From positions 248,001-312,000 of the forward strand of contig NZ_VFOR01000002.1 in the NCBI RefSeq assembly GCF_006716235.1: 64,000 bases of DNA, in the 5' to 3' direction. Below, in pieces: positions 15,988 to 22,700 of the stretch; the first letter of the stretch is position 1, and each line of letters starts with the position of its first letter. The notes beneath the pieces are model-generated. The model was not told where the DNA came from. It made no database searches and saw only the letters and a program-made list of their open reading frames with translations. The DNA comes from Propioniferax innocua. Lineage in GTDB: Bacteria; Actinomycetota; Actinomycetes; Propionibacteriales; Propionibacteriaceae. Both the position numbers and the translations under genes were made by a program.

Positions 15988-17949
15988 TCACTCGGTCGGG
16001 CCAAGATTCGAGCGAACCGTGGGCATGGGCAGCAGCGTCTTGTCGGTGGGGCCGATCTGGATCTCGGTGTCCATCTGCGGGCAGACACCGCAGTCGTAGC
16101 ACGGCGTCCATCGGCAATCATCCACCTCGATCTCATCGAGGGCATCCTGCCAGTCCTCCCACAGCCAATCACGGTCGAGACCCGAATCGAGGTGGTCCCA
16201 CGGGAGCACCTCGTCGTAATCACGCTCCCGCGTGGTGAACCAATCGAGGCTGACACCCATCGGTTCGAGCTGTTCGACGCAGGCATCCACCCATCGCTGG
16301 TAGGAGAAATGCTCGTTCCAGCCGTCGAAGCGGCCGCCGGCGCGCCAGACCGCCTCGATGACCTTGCCGACACGCCGGTCGCCACGCGAGAGCAGCCCCT
16401 CGATCATGCCGGGCTCGCCCTCGTGATAGCGGAAGCCCACCGCACGGGCGTACTTCTTCTCCGAACGCACCGCTTCCTTCAGCTTGTGCAGACGCGCGTT
16501 CGTCGCCTCGGGGTCGAGCTGGGCCGCCCACTGGAAGGGCGTGTGGGGTTTGGGGACGAACCCGCCGATGGAGATGGTGCAGCGGATGTCCTTGTGTCCC
16601 GCGGCTTCGCGCCCGGTGTCGATGACCCGTTTGGCCATATCGGCGATCTCCAGGACGTCCTCATCGGTCTCGGTGGGAAGCCCGCACATGAAGTACAACT
16701 TCACCTGACGCCACCCATTGGCATAGGCGGTGGCGACAGTGCGGATGAGGTCCTCCTCGTCGACCATCTTGTTGATGACCTTGCGGAGCCGCTCGGAACC
16801 ACCTTCGGGTGCGAACGTCAGGCCCGAGCGTCGGCCGTTGCGGGAGAGCTCATTGGCGAGGGTGATGTTGAAGGCGTCCACCCGTGTCGAGGGGAGGGAC
16901 AACGAGACATTGGTGCCCTCGTAGCGGTCGGCCAAGGATGTGGCGACGTCACCGATCTCGGTGTGGTCGGCACTGGAGAGTGACAACAGACCCACCTCCT
17001 CCAGGCCCGTCGCCTCCAGCCCACCGGCGACCATCGAACCGATGGTCTCGATGTTCCGCTCACGCACGGGCCGAGTGATCATGCCCGCCTGACAGAACCG
17101 GCAGCCCCTCGTGCATCCGCGGAAGATCTCCACCGAGTAGCGTTCGTGCACGGTCTCGGCCAACGGAACCAGCGGCTTCTTCGGGTACGGCCAGGCGTCG
17201 AGATCCATGAGGGTGTGCTTGGCGATACGGAACGGCACACCGGGTCGGTTGGGCGCAACCTTCCGGATGCGGCCATCGGGCAGGTACTCCACATCGTGGA
17301 ATTTGGGAACGTAGACACCGCCCGACGCCGCCAACCGTTCCAACAGGCCGTCACGTCCGCCAGGACGATCCTCGGCCTTCCACTCCCGGATGACATCGGA
17401 GATCGCCAATGAGATCTCCTCGCCGTCTCCGAGCACGGCGGCGTCGATGAAGTCGGCGATCGGCTCGGGGTTGAACGCGGCATGCCCCCCTGCCAGAACG
17501 ATCGGGGCGGACTCGGAGCGGTCGACGCTGTGCAGCTCGATCTGTGCGAGATCGAGCGCGGTGAGCAGGTTGGTGTATCCGAGCTCGGTGGAGAACGAGA
17601 CGCCCAGCACGTCGAAAGCCCGCACTGAACGATGCGAATCGAGCGTGAACTGGGGAAGGCCTTCGGCCCGCATCAGCTCCTCCAGGTCAGGCCATACGGC
17701 GTAGGTCCGTTCAGCGAGGATCCAGTCCTTTTCGTTGAGCACCTCATAGAGGATCGCCACACCCTGATTGGGCTGACCCACCTCGTAGGCGTCGGGATAC
17801 ATGAGCGCCCAACGGACCTCAGCTTCATCCCATGGCTTGCTCACCGAGTTGTGCTCACCGCCCACGTACTGGATCGGTTTGCTGACGCGGGCCAGCAGGG
17901 GCTCCAAGCGCTCGAAGAGGGTCTGGGCCTCCGTGTCGGCCATGGTCAT
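15988..17949 (-). CDS. TIGR03960 family B12-binding radical SAM protein
   Basis: 653 residues. An N-terminal cobalamin-binding-like region (WALMYPDAYEVGQPNQGVAIL) precedes the radical SAM core with iron-sulfur motif FRGCTRGCRFCQAG (CxxxCxxC) and SSADHTEIGDVA, TFAPEGGSERLR and LYFMCGLPTETDEDV. The C-terminal region contains CYDCGVCPQ, typical of this family. It is expected to act with the TIGR03936 protein (10041-10760); the reaction is not established. The ATG at 17949 is chosen because GGGAG lies 6 bases upstream; the frame stays open to 18027 without support. Confidence 0.92.
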   Translation of the reverse strand: MTMADTEAQTLFERLEPLLARVSKPIQYVGGEHNSVSKPWDEAEVRWALMYPDAYEVGQPNQGVAILYEVLNEKDWILAERTYAVWPDLEELMRAEGLPQFTLDSHRSVRAFDVLGVSFSTELGYTNLLTALDLAQIELHSVDRSESAPIVLAGGHAAFNPEPIADFIDAAVLGDGEEISLAISDVIREWKAEDRPGGRDGLLERLAASGGVYVPKFHDVEYLPDGRIRKVAPNRPGVPFRIAKHTLMDLDAWPYPKKPLVPLAETVHERYSVEIFRGCTRGCRFCQAGMITRPVRERNIETIGSMVAGGLEATGLEEVGLLSLSSADHTEIGDVATSLADRYEGTNVSLSLPSTRVDAFNITLANELSRNGRRSGLTFAPEGGSERLRKVINKMVDEEDLIRTVATAYANGWRQVKLYFMCGLPTETDEDVLEIADMAKRVIDTGREAAGHKDIRCTISIGGFVPKPHTPFQWAAQLDPEATNARLHKLKEAVRSEKKYARAVGFRYHEGEPGMIEGLLSRGDRRVGKVIEAVWRAGGRFDGWNEHFSYQRWVDACVEQLEPMGVSLDWFTTRERDYDEVLPWDHLDSGLDRDWLWEDWQDALDEIEVDDCRWTPCYDCGVCPQMDTEIQIGPTDKTLLPMPTVRSNLGPTE

Positions 17950-18185
17950 CCAGAACTCCCTGATGTCGCGGATCGTGATCGCACTCCCCCACAGCCAGAA
18001 CCCGGCGGAGAGTGATTCGCGTGTCAACGATACGTCAAGAACCCATCGCCGCTCTCGTCATGAACGCTCGCGCCCCGATGCCAACCAGCGCTACCGCCGG
18101 CTGGCGCGTCGCAGGCCATGACACGGGGACGGCGGCGAACCAAACACCCTTGAGCATGCACAAAGCCTTATATAAGATCATGTGC
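17950..18185. other. divergent intergenic region
   Basis: 236 bases between the radical SAM start and the arsR start. The right 40 bases hold the arsR promoter and operator (listed separately). Nothing else was recognised in the left part. Confidence 0.5.
18150..18178 (+). promoter_or_regulatory. promoter of the arsR-metallothionein operon
   Basis: -35 TTGAGC (18150-18155), a 17-bp spacer and -10 TAAGAT (18173-18178). The start codon ATG at 18186 follows after exactly 7 bases, so transcription probably begins at or next to the A of ATG (leaderless). Confidence 0.75.
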
Positions 18186-18188
18186 ATG
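18155..18188. promoter_or_regulatory. SmtB-like operator, 34-bp nested dyad
   Basis: Perfect inverted repeat CATGCACA (18155-18162) and TGTGCATG (18181-18188). Centred between the arms is a 10-bp palindrome, CTTATATAAG (18167-18176). The whole 34 bp is symmetric in layout and covers the spacer, the -10 box and the start codon. A bound repressor would block polymerase directly. Assignment to the adjacent ArsR protein is an inference from position. Confidence 0.75.
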
Positions 18189-18482
18189 AACGCACACACA
18201 GCGGAGGTCTACGGCGACGTCACCGAGTTCTTCTCGGCCCTCGCCACACCAGTCCGCGCCGCCATCGTTCATCGCCTGACAGAACGCCCTTGGTCAGTGG
18301 GCGAACTGGCCCAGGAACTCGACGTCTCCCAGCCCCTGATCTCGCAACATCTCCGGGTGCTGCGCAGCGCACATCTGGTGACGTCCCACCGCTCGGGTCA
18401 ACGCGTCACGTATGCGCTGGCCGATGAGCATGTCGCCCACGTCTTCCTGGACGCATACACCCACATGAAGGAGCAGAGATGA
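18186..18482 (+). CDS. ArsR/SmtB family metal-responsive repressor
   Basis: 98 residues. Winged helix-turn-helix: ALATPVRAAIVHRL, then recognition region WSVGELAQELDVSQPLISQHLRVL. The C-terminal helix has D, H, H and E spaced 0, +2, +13, +16 (DEHVAHVFLDAYTHMKE), the exact spacing of the alpha-5 zinc site of cyanobacterial SmtB (D104, H106, H117, E120). This predicts zinc (or cadmium/cobalt) sensing with release from DNA on metal binding. Its stop overlaps the next start as ATGA, so it is coupled to the metallothionein-like gene. The ATG at 18186 fits a leaderless start; ATG at 18180 is also possible. Confidence 0.9.
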   Translation: MNAHTAEVYGDVTEFFSALATPVRAAIVHRLTERPWSVGELAQELDVSQPLISQHLRVLRSAHLVTSHRSGQRVTYALADEHVAHVFLDAYTHMKEQR

Positions 18483-18793
18483 CCCACACCATCGCCGAGA
18501 AGCACACCCACACCCACGGACCTGACTGCGGCCACGAAGCAGTGGTCCACGAAGATCACGTCGACTATCTCCACGACGGCCACGTGCACCGTGAGCACGA
18601 CGGCCATTACGACGAATGCAATGTCTGTCAGTGTTCGTCCTGCGACTCCGCCAGCTGTGCCACCTGCGCCTGCAGCGACTGCAGCTGCCCCACCTGCAAT
18701 CACGCCACGTGCAGCTGCGAGAACTGCGACGACACGTGCGCCAACTGCACCTGCAACGACTGCAGCTGCCCCACCTGCAAGCACCCCAACTGA
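18479..18793 (+). CDS. His-rich/Cys-rich metallothionein-like protein
   Basis: 104 residues with 20 Cys and 14 His. Residues 1-46 are His-rich (HTHTHGPDCGHEAVVHEDHV, then YLHDGHVHREHDGHYDE) and resemble a small His-rich protein seen beside metal regulators in actinobacteria. Residues 47-100 are a metallothionein-like tail with 19 Cys in CxC, CxxC and CxxxC spacings, including the repeated DCSCPTC (68-73 and 95-100, with flanking Cys). It is predicted to bind Zn, Cd or Cu in the cytoplasm; there is no signal peptide. Translationally coupled (ATGA) to the SmtB-like repressor, as smtB regulates smtA in cyanobacteria. Metal identity is an inference. Confidence 0.85.
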   Translation: MTHTIAEKHTHTHGPDCGHEAVVHEDHVDYLHDGHVHREHDGHYDECNVCQCSSCDSASCATCACSDCSCPTCNHATCSCENCDDTCANCTCNDCSCPTCKHPN

Positions 18794-19039
18794 ATCTGAT
18801 GCCTTCTTGGGGCGGCCGATGACCACCCACCCCGAGGCGCAAAAACTCTAGGAAACCGTGTCCTCAAAGAACAAGACCTGAAACGACAGGCGTCCAGGTT
18901 CCAGACGCGCATGAGGGGCTGCACCATGACGTGCAGCCCCTCATACGCGTTAGCTGATGCGCACCCTGACGTGCTCAACCCTGCGCTTGGTGGCGCCCAC
19001 AGCGCAGACCTCCGTACGCCGCGGAGGCGACGGCGTGTG
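18794..19039. other. convergent intergenic region
   Basis: 246 bases between the metallothionein-like gene (+) and ndk (-). It holds one strong bidirectional hairpin (18911-18944); nothing else was recognised. Confidence 0.5.
18911..18944. terminator. bidirectional terminator, 14-bp perfect stem
   Basis: ATGAGGGGCTGCAC and GTGCAGCCCCTCAT form a perfect 14-bp stem with a 6-base loop, between convergent genes. It can serve the metallothionein operon on the plus strand and ndk on the minus strand. Confidence 0.8.
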
Positions 19040-19453
19040 TCAGCCCAGACCCGGGAACCACAGTCCGACCTCGCGAGCGGCCGCCTCCGGTGAGTCCGAA
19101 CCGTGCACGAGGTTCTCACGGTTCGACAGCGCCCAGTCACCGCGGATGGAGCCGGGCTCTGCACGGCGTCCATCGGTCGCGCCATTGAGGAGACGGACCG
19201 CGGAGACCGCGTCATCGCCCTCGAGCACGAGCGCGACCAACGGCCCGGAGGTGACGAAGGACCGCAGCGCCGGATAGAAATCGCGGTCCAGATGCTCGTG
19301 GTAGTGCTTGTCGGCCATCGACGCATCGACTTCGCGCTGTTCCATGGCCACGATGCGAAGCGCCTTGCGCTCGTAACGGGCCAGGATCTCACCGACCAAT
19401 CCACGCTTGACGGCATCGGGCTTGATCAGGACAAGAGTGCGCTCAATGGTCAT
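19040..19453 (-). CDS. ndk: nucleoside diphosphate kinase
   Basis: 137 residues, normal length. Transfers the gamma phosphate between nucleoside triphosphates through a phospho-histidine. Motifs: RTLVLIKPDAVKRGLVGEIL at the N terminus, GATDGRRAEPGSIRGD, and the active-site NLVHGSDS. The ATG at 19453 is supported by TAGGAT exactly 7 bases upstream (leaderless pattern). It is last in the folC-DUF4233-ndk gene order that is conserved in many actinobacteria. Confidence 0.97.
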   Translation of the reverse strand: MTIERTLVLIKPDAVKRGLVGEILARYERKALRIVAMEQREVDASMADKHYHEHLDRDFYPALRSFVTSGPLVALVLEGDDAVSAVRLLNGATDGRRAEPGSIRGDWALSNRENLVHGSDSPEAAAREVGLWFPGLG

Positions 19454-19490
19454 GGCCCGCATCCTAGCGGTCGAGCCACAGCCCCGCCCT

Positions 19491-19844
19491 TCAGGCCTCC
19501 CCCTGCTGCTCCAGACGCCTGCCCAACACGAACGAGATGGCCCACAGTGCGAAGAAAAGCCCGCCGAGAGCGAACATCGCAGTGGTCAGGAAGCCCAACG
19601 CGAGCGCCACGACCTGCGTGGCCCACCCCAGTGGATACCCCACGTGGGGGCGCCGCATCATCATCGACGCCACGAGGGCCAGTATCGCTGCTCCGCCTCC
19701 GGCCACGACCGCCAACCAAGCCGGAGTCTGTGTGACCAACATCATCACCGGAATGGCAAGCCCATGGACGATCGCCTCGAACACCAACGTCATCACCAAC
19801 ACCACGCGCATGGGGTTGGCGGAATCCAGCTGCAGGAATTTCAC
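19491..19844 (-). CDS. DUF4233 family membrane protein
   Basis: 117 residues with four hydrophobic segments (VVLVMTLVFEAIVHGLAIPV, LAVVAGGGAAILALVASMM, ATQVVALALGFLTTAMFAL, GGLFFALWAISFVLG). DUF4233 proteins are found between folC and ndk in actinobacteria, exactly as here. Function unknown. Its GTG start overlaps the folC stop as GTGA, so it is translationally coupled to folC. Confidence 0.88.
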   Translation of the reverse strand: MKFLQLDSANPMRVVLVMTLVFEAIVHGLAIPVMMLVTQTPAWLAVVAGGGAAILALVASMMMRRPHVGYPLGWATQVVALALGFLTTAMFALGGLFFALWAISFVLGRRLEQQGEA

Positions 19845-21265
19845 TCGTTCTCCCCCGGTCCATGATCTCCGAAGCCCCGCTCCCCCAGAAATGGCTCATC
19901 GGCAGATGCCGTCTCTTCGAAGGTTGTGCCGTCGAATTCCGGGTCGACCTCGTCCTGCACCAGAAGTGAACGCGCCTCCCCACTGGCGATGACCGAACCG
20001 GTGACGAGCACACCGCCATTGCCCAGATCGTCCTCACTGGCGTGTACCGCGATGTCGATGGCCTCGACCATCGACGGCTCGACGCGTACCCGCTCCGCCC
20101 CGAAGATCCCTTCGGCGACCTGCGCCAGCTCCTCGGCGCTCAAGCATCGTGTCGTGGACGCCAGCTGCGTGCACACGATCTGCGCCATCACCGGCTCCCA
20201 GAGACGCAGGACCTCTTCGACGTCCTTGTCGCGCATCATGGCGGCCACGCCGATGAGGGGTTCGAACGTGTAGGCCTCGAGAAGAGCGTCACGGCTGGCG
20301 ATGGTCGCAGCCGGGTTGTGTGCCCCATCGAGGATGACCCGTTCCCGGACCAGCTCCAGGCGTCCGGGCAGACGGACCCTGGCGAACCCTTCGTCGAGCA
20401 CGTCGTGCCCCAGGGGCTTCCCCGCGAGAAGTGCTTCAACCGTGGCCAACGCCGCCGCAGCGTTCCGCGCCATGGCTGAGCCATGCGCAGGGACGAACAG
20501 CTCTCCCAGCGCGCCGTTGGTCGCATCGAAACGCACCACCTGCCCACCCACACCGGGAATGCGCCCGAGAACACCGAACTCGACCCCTTCGCGGATCGGC
20601 ACAGCACCGACCTCGGCGCACCGCTCCATCAACACCGACGCCACCGCGGGTTCCTGACCGGCCAGCACCGCACGCGCCCCCGGTTTGATGATGCCGGCCT
20701 TCTCGGCGGCGATCGCCTCGAGCGTGTCCCCCAGCAGATGCTGATGATCGAGCGCCACCGGCAGCACCGTGGCCACGGCTGCGTCAGCGATGTTGGTGGC
20801 GTCCCACAGGCCCCCCATACCCACTTCGACGACCGCGACATCGACGGGCGCGTCGGCGAAGGCCGCGTAGGCCATGCAGGTGATGACCTCGAAGAAGGTC
20901 ATGGTCACGCCATCGAGTCGCTGCTCGTCCACCATCGCCACGTACGGAGCGATGTCCTCCCACGTGCGGACGAAGTCCTCCTCCGAGATCGGTTGCCCGT
21001 CGATCACGATGCGTTCGGTCACCGATTCCAAGTGCGGCGAGGTGAAACGCCCCGTTCGAAGCCCCGCTGAGCGCAGCAGGGCGTCGACCATGATCGCGGT
21101 CGATCCCTTGCCGTTGGTCCCGGTTATCATGATCACCGGCATTGCGGCCTGGGGGTCCCCGAGAAGACCACACAGGGCTCCGACGCGGCTGAGGCTGGGA
21201 GCCACGCGGTGTTCGGGCCACCGGGCTGTGAGGTCCTGGACGAGATCTGTGAATTCATCAATCAT
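19841..21265 (-). CDS. folC: folylpolyglutamate synthase / dihydrofolate synthase
   Basis: 474 residues. Adds glutamate to dihydropteroate and folates (Mur ligase family). P-loop MITGTNGKGSTAIM, then TGRFTSPHLESVTERIVI, the metal/substrate region VEVGMGGLWDATNI, DHQHLLGDTLEAIAAEKAGI and the C-terminal VILDGAHNPAA are all present. An acidic C-terminal tail (EFDGTTFEETASADEPF) extends beyond the usual domain. First gene of folC-DUF4233-ndk. It is divergent from the MauE-like gene, with only about 26 bases between the start codons. Confidence 0.96.
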   Translation of the reverse strand: MIDEFTDLVQDLTARWPEHRVAPSLSRVGALCGLLGDPQAAMPVIMITGTNGKGSTAIMVDALLRSAGLRTGRFTSPHLESVTERIVIDGQPISEEDFVRTWEDIAPYVAMVDEQRLDGVTMTFFEVITCMAYAAFADAPVDVAVVEVGMGGLWDATNIADAAVATVLPVALDHQHLLGDTLEAIAAEKAGIIKPGARAVLAGQEPAVASVLMERCAEVGAVPIREGVEFGVLGRIPGVGGQVVRFDATNGALGELFVPAHGSAMARNAAAALATVEALLAGKPLGHDVLDEGFARVRLPGRLELVRERVILDGAHNPAATIASRDALLEAYTFEPLIGVAAMMRDKDVEEVLRLWEPVMAQIVCTQLASTTRCLSAEELAQVAEGIFGAERVRVEPSMVEAIDIAVHASEDDLGNGGVLVTGSVIASGEARSLLVQDEVDPEFDGTTFEETASADEPFLGERGFGDHGPGENE

Positions 21266-21291
21266 TTCGCGCGCATTCTATGATGACGCCC

Positions 21292-21849
21292 ATGAGCTTG
21301 CCCGACAGCACCAACCGTCGCTCCGCGATGTTCGACTGGATCGGCCTTGCATGTCGTCTCATCCTGGGCGGTGTCCTCCTGGTGGCCGGCGCCATCAAGA
21401 TCCCCGCACTGGAGCAGTCGGTGCTCGCCGTGCGCGGATATGACGTGCTGCCGTACGGGATCACCATGGCGGTGGGGTACACGATGCCCTTTCTGGAAGT
21501 GCTGGTCGGTCTGCTTCTCATCACCGGACTGCTCACACGCTGGGCGGGACTGGCCGGCGCCGGGTTCATGTTGGTGTTCATCTTTGCGATCTCCCAGGCG
21601 TGGGCTCGCGGCATCTCCATCGATTGCGGCTGTTTCGGAGGCGGTGGCGAGGTCGCCTGGGAAGAGGCACGGGCCGCCTACCCGTGGGAGATCGCACGCG
21701 ATATCGCCCTGTTCCTGACAGGAGCATGGCTGGTGTGGCGTCCACGGAGTAGATTCAGCGCCGATGAGGCCCTGTTCGGGGCCCCGGAGTTCTCCGTGGA
21801 ATCAGACGAGCCGGATTCCACTCCTGACGAGCTCGAATCCCGGGCCTGA
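21292..21849 (+). CDS. MauE/DoxX family membrane protein
   Basis: 185 residues with four membrane segments (ACRLILGGVLLVAGAIK, GYTMPFLEVLVGLLLITGLL, AGAGFMLVFIFAISQAWARG, ARDIALFLTGAWLVW). The motif IDCGCFGGGGEVAWEEA is typical of MauE-like proteins, which partner thioredoxin-fold proteins and have been linked to disulfide formation. The next gene encodes a DsbA-like protein, supporting a redox pair at the membrane. The start at 21292 is chosen because TATGAT lies exactly 7 bases upstream (leaderless); ATG at 21280 would overlap that element. Confidence 0.85.
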   Translation: MSLPDSTNRRSAMFDWIGLACRLILGGVLLVAGAIKIPALEQSVLAVRGYDVLPYGITMAVGYTMPFLEVLVGLLLITGLLTRWAGLAGAGFMLVFIFAISQAWARGISIDCGCFGGGGEVAWEEARAAYPWEIARDIALFLTGAWLVWRPRSRFSADEALFGAPEFSVESDEPDSTPDELESRA

Positions 21850-21921
21850 ACCAGCCCCTGCGAACCACCCTCCCCGAACCGACCATGACAACGGCAACGA
21901 TCACGACAACTGCGAGGACTG

Positions 21922-22668
21922 ATGGCTAAAAAGGATTTCGACAACCGGCGTGCACAGCTGCGAGCCATGCAGCAGGCCGAGGCGCGCAAGCAGCGCAATC
22001 GGAGCATCGTCATCACCGTCGTCGTGGTCGTGGCGGTGCTGGCAGTCGTCGGTGGCGGCATCATGGCGTGGCTGCAGATCCGTTCCGGGCAGGAGGCGAC
22101 GATTCCTCCGAGCGCCAACGAAGCACGGACCGGCATCGTGATGAACCCCGACACCGCTGGCCCCGATGCCAAGGAACTCGAGATCTACTTCGACTACCAG
22201 TGCCCGGCATGCAAGCAGTTCGAGCAGCAGATGGCAGGGACGCTGGAATCGATGGCCCAATCCGGTGAGGTCAAGATCACCTACCACACGATGACGTTCA
22301 TGGAACGAAATCTGCGCAACGACTCGTCGACGATGGCCACCAACGGCGCGTACTGTGCAGATGCCCAAGGGCTCTACGAGGACTACCACACCTCCGTGTT
22401 CGCCAATCAGCCTGCCGAGGGCAGCGGCTACAGCGAAGCCTTGTTGCGCGAGCAGATCCCACAACAGATCGGCATGGAAGGTGAGGCTCTCACCTCCTTC
22501 CAGCAGTGTTTCGACCAGAAGAAGTTCGACGGCTATGTCAAGAAGGTCGATACGGAAGCGGCCAAGGCCGGCATCACCGGGACCCCGACGGTGCGCGTCG
22601 ACGGCGAGGAGATCGACCTCAAGGGCATCGGTGATCCCGAGGCATTCCGCGAAGCCGTCTTGAACTGA
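21922..22668 (+). CDS. DsbA family thioredoxin-fold protein, membrane anchored
   Basis: 248 residues. An N-terminal cytoplasmic basic region, one membrane segment (about 29-51, IVITVVVVVAVLAVVGGGIM) and an extracytoplasmic DsbA domain with active site YFDYQCPACKQFE (CPAC). It includes the cis-proline loop GITGTPTVRVDGEEI and an insertion with a cysteine pair (NGAYCADA, FQQCFDQ). It is probably a thiol-disulfide oxidoreductase for exported proteins, recycled by the MauE-like neighbour 72 bases upstream. Confidence 0.9.
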   Translation: MAKKDFDNRRAQLRAMQQAEARKQRNRSIVITVVVVVAVLAVVGGGIMAWLQIRSGQEATIPPSANEARTGIVMNPDTAGPDAKELEIYFDYQCPACKQFEQQMAGTLESMAQSGEVKITYHTMTFMERNLRNDSSTMATNGAYCADAQGLYEDYHTSVFANQPAEGSGYSEALLREQIPQQIGMEGEALTSFQQCFDQKKFDGYVKKVDTEAAKAGITGTPTVRVDGEEIDLKGIGDPEAFREAVLN

Positions 22669-22700
22669 TACCGCCGCGTGCGCCCACTATGCTGACGCGC

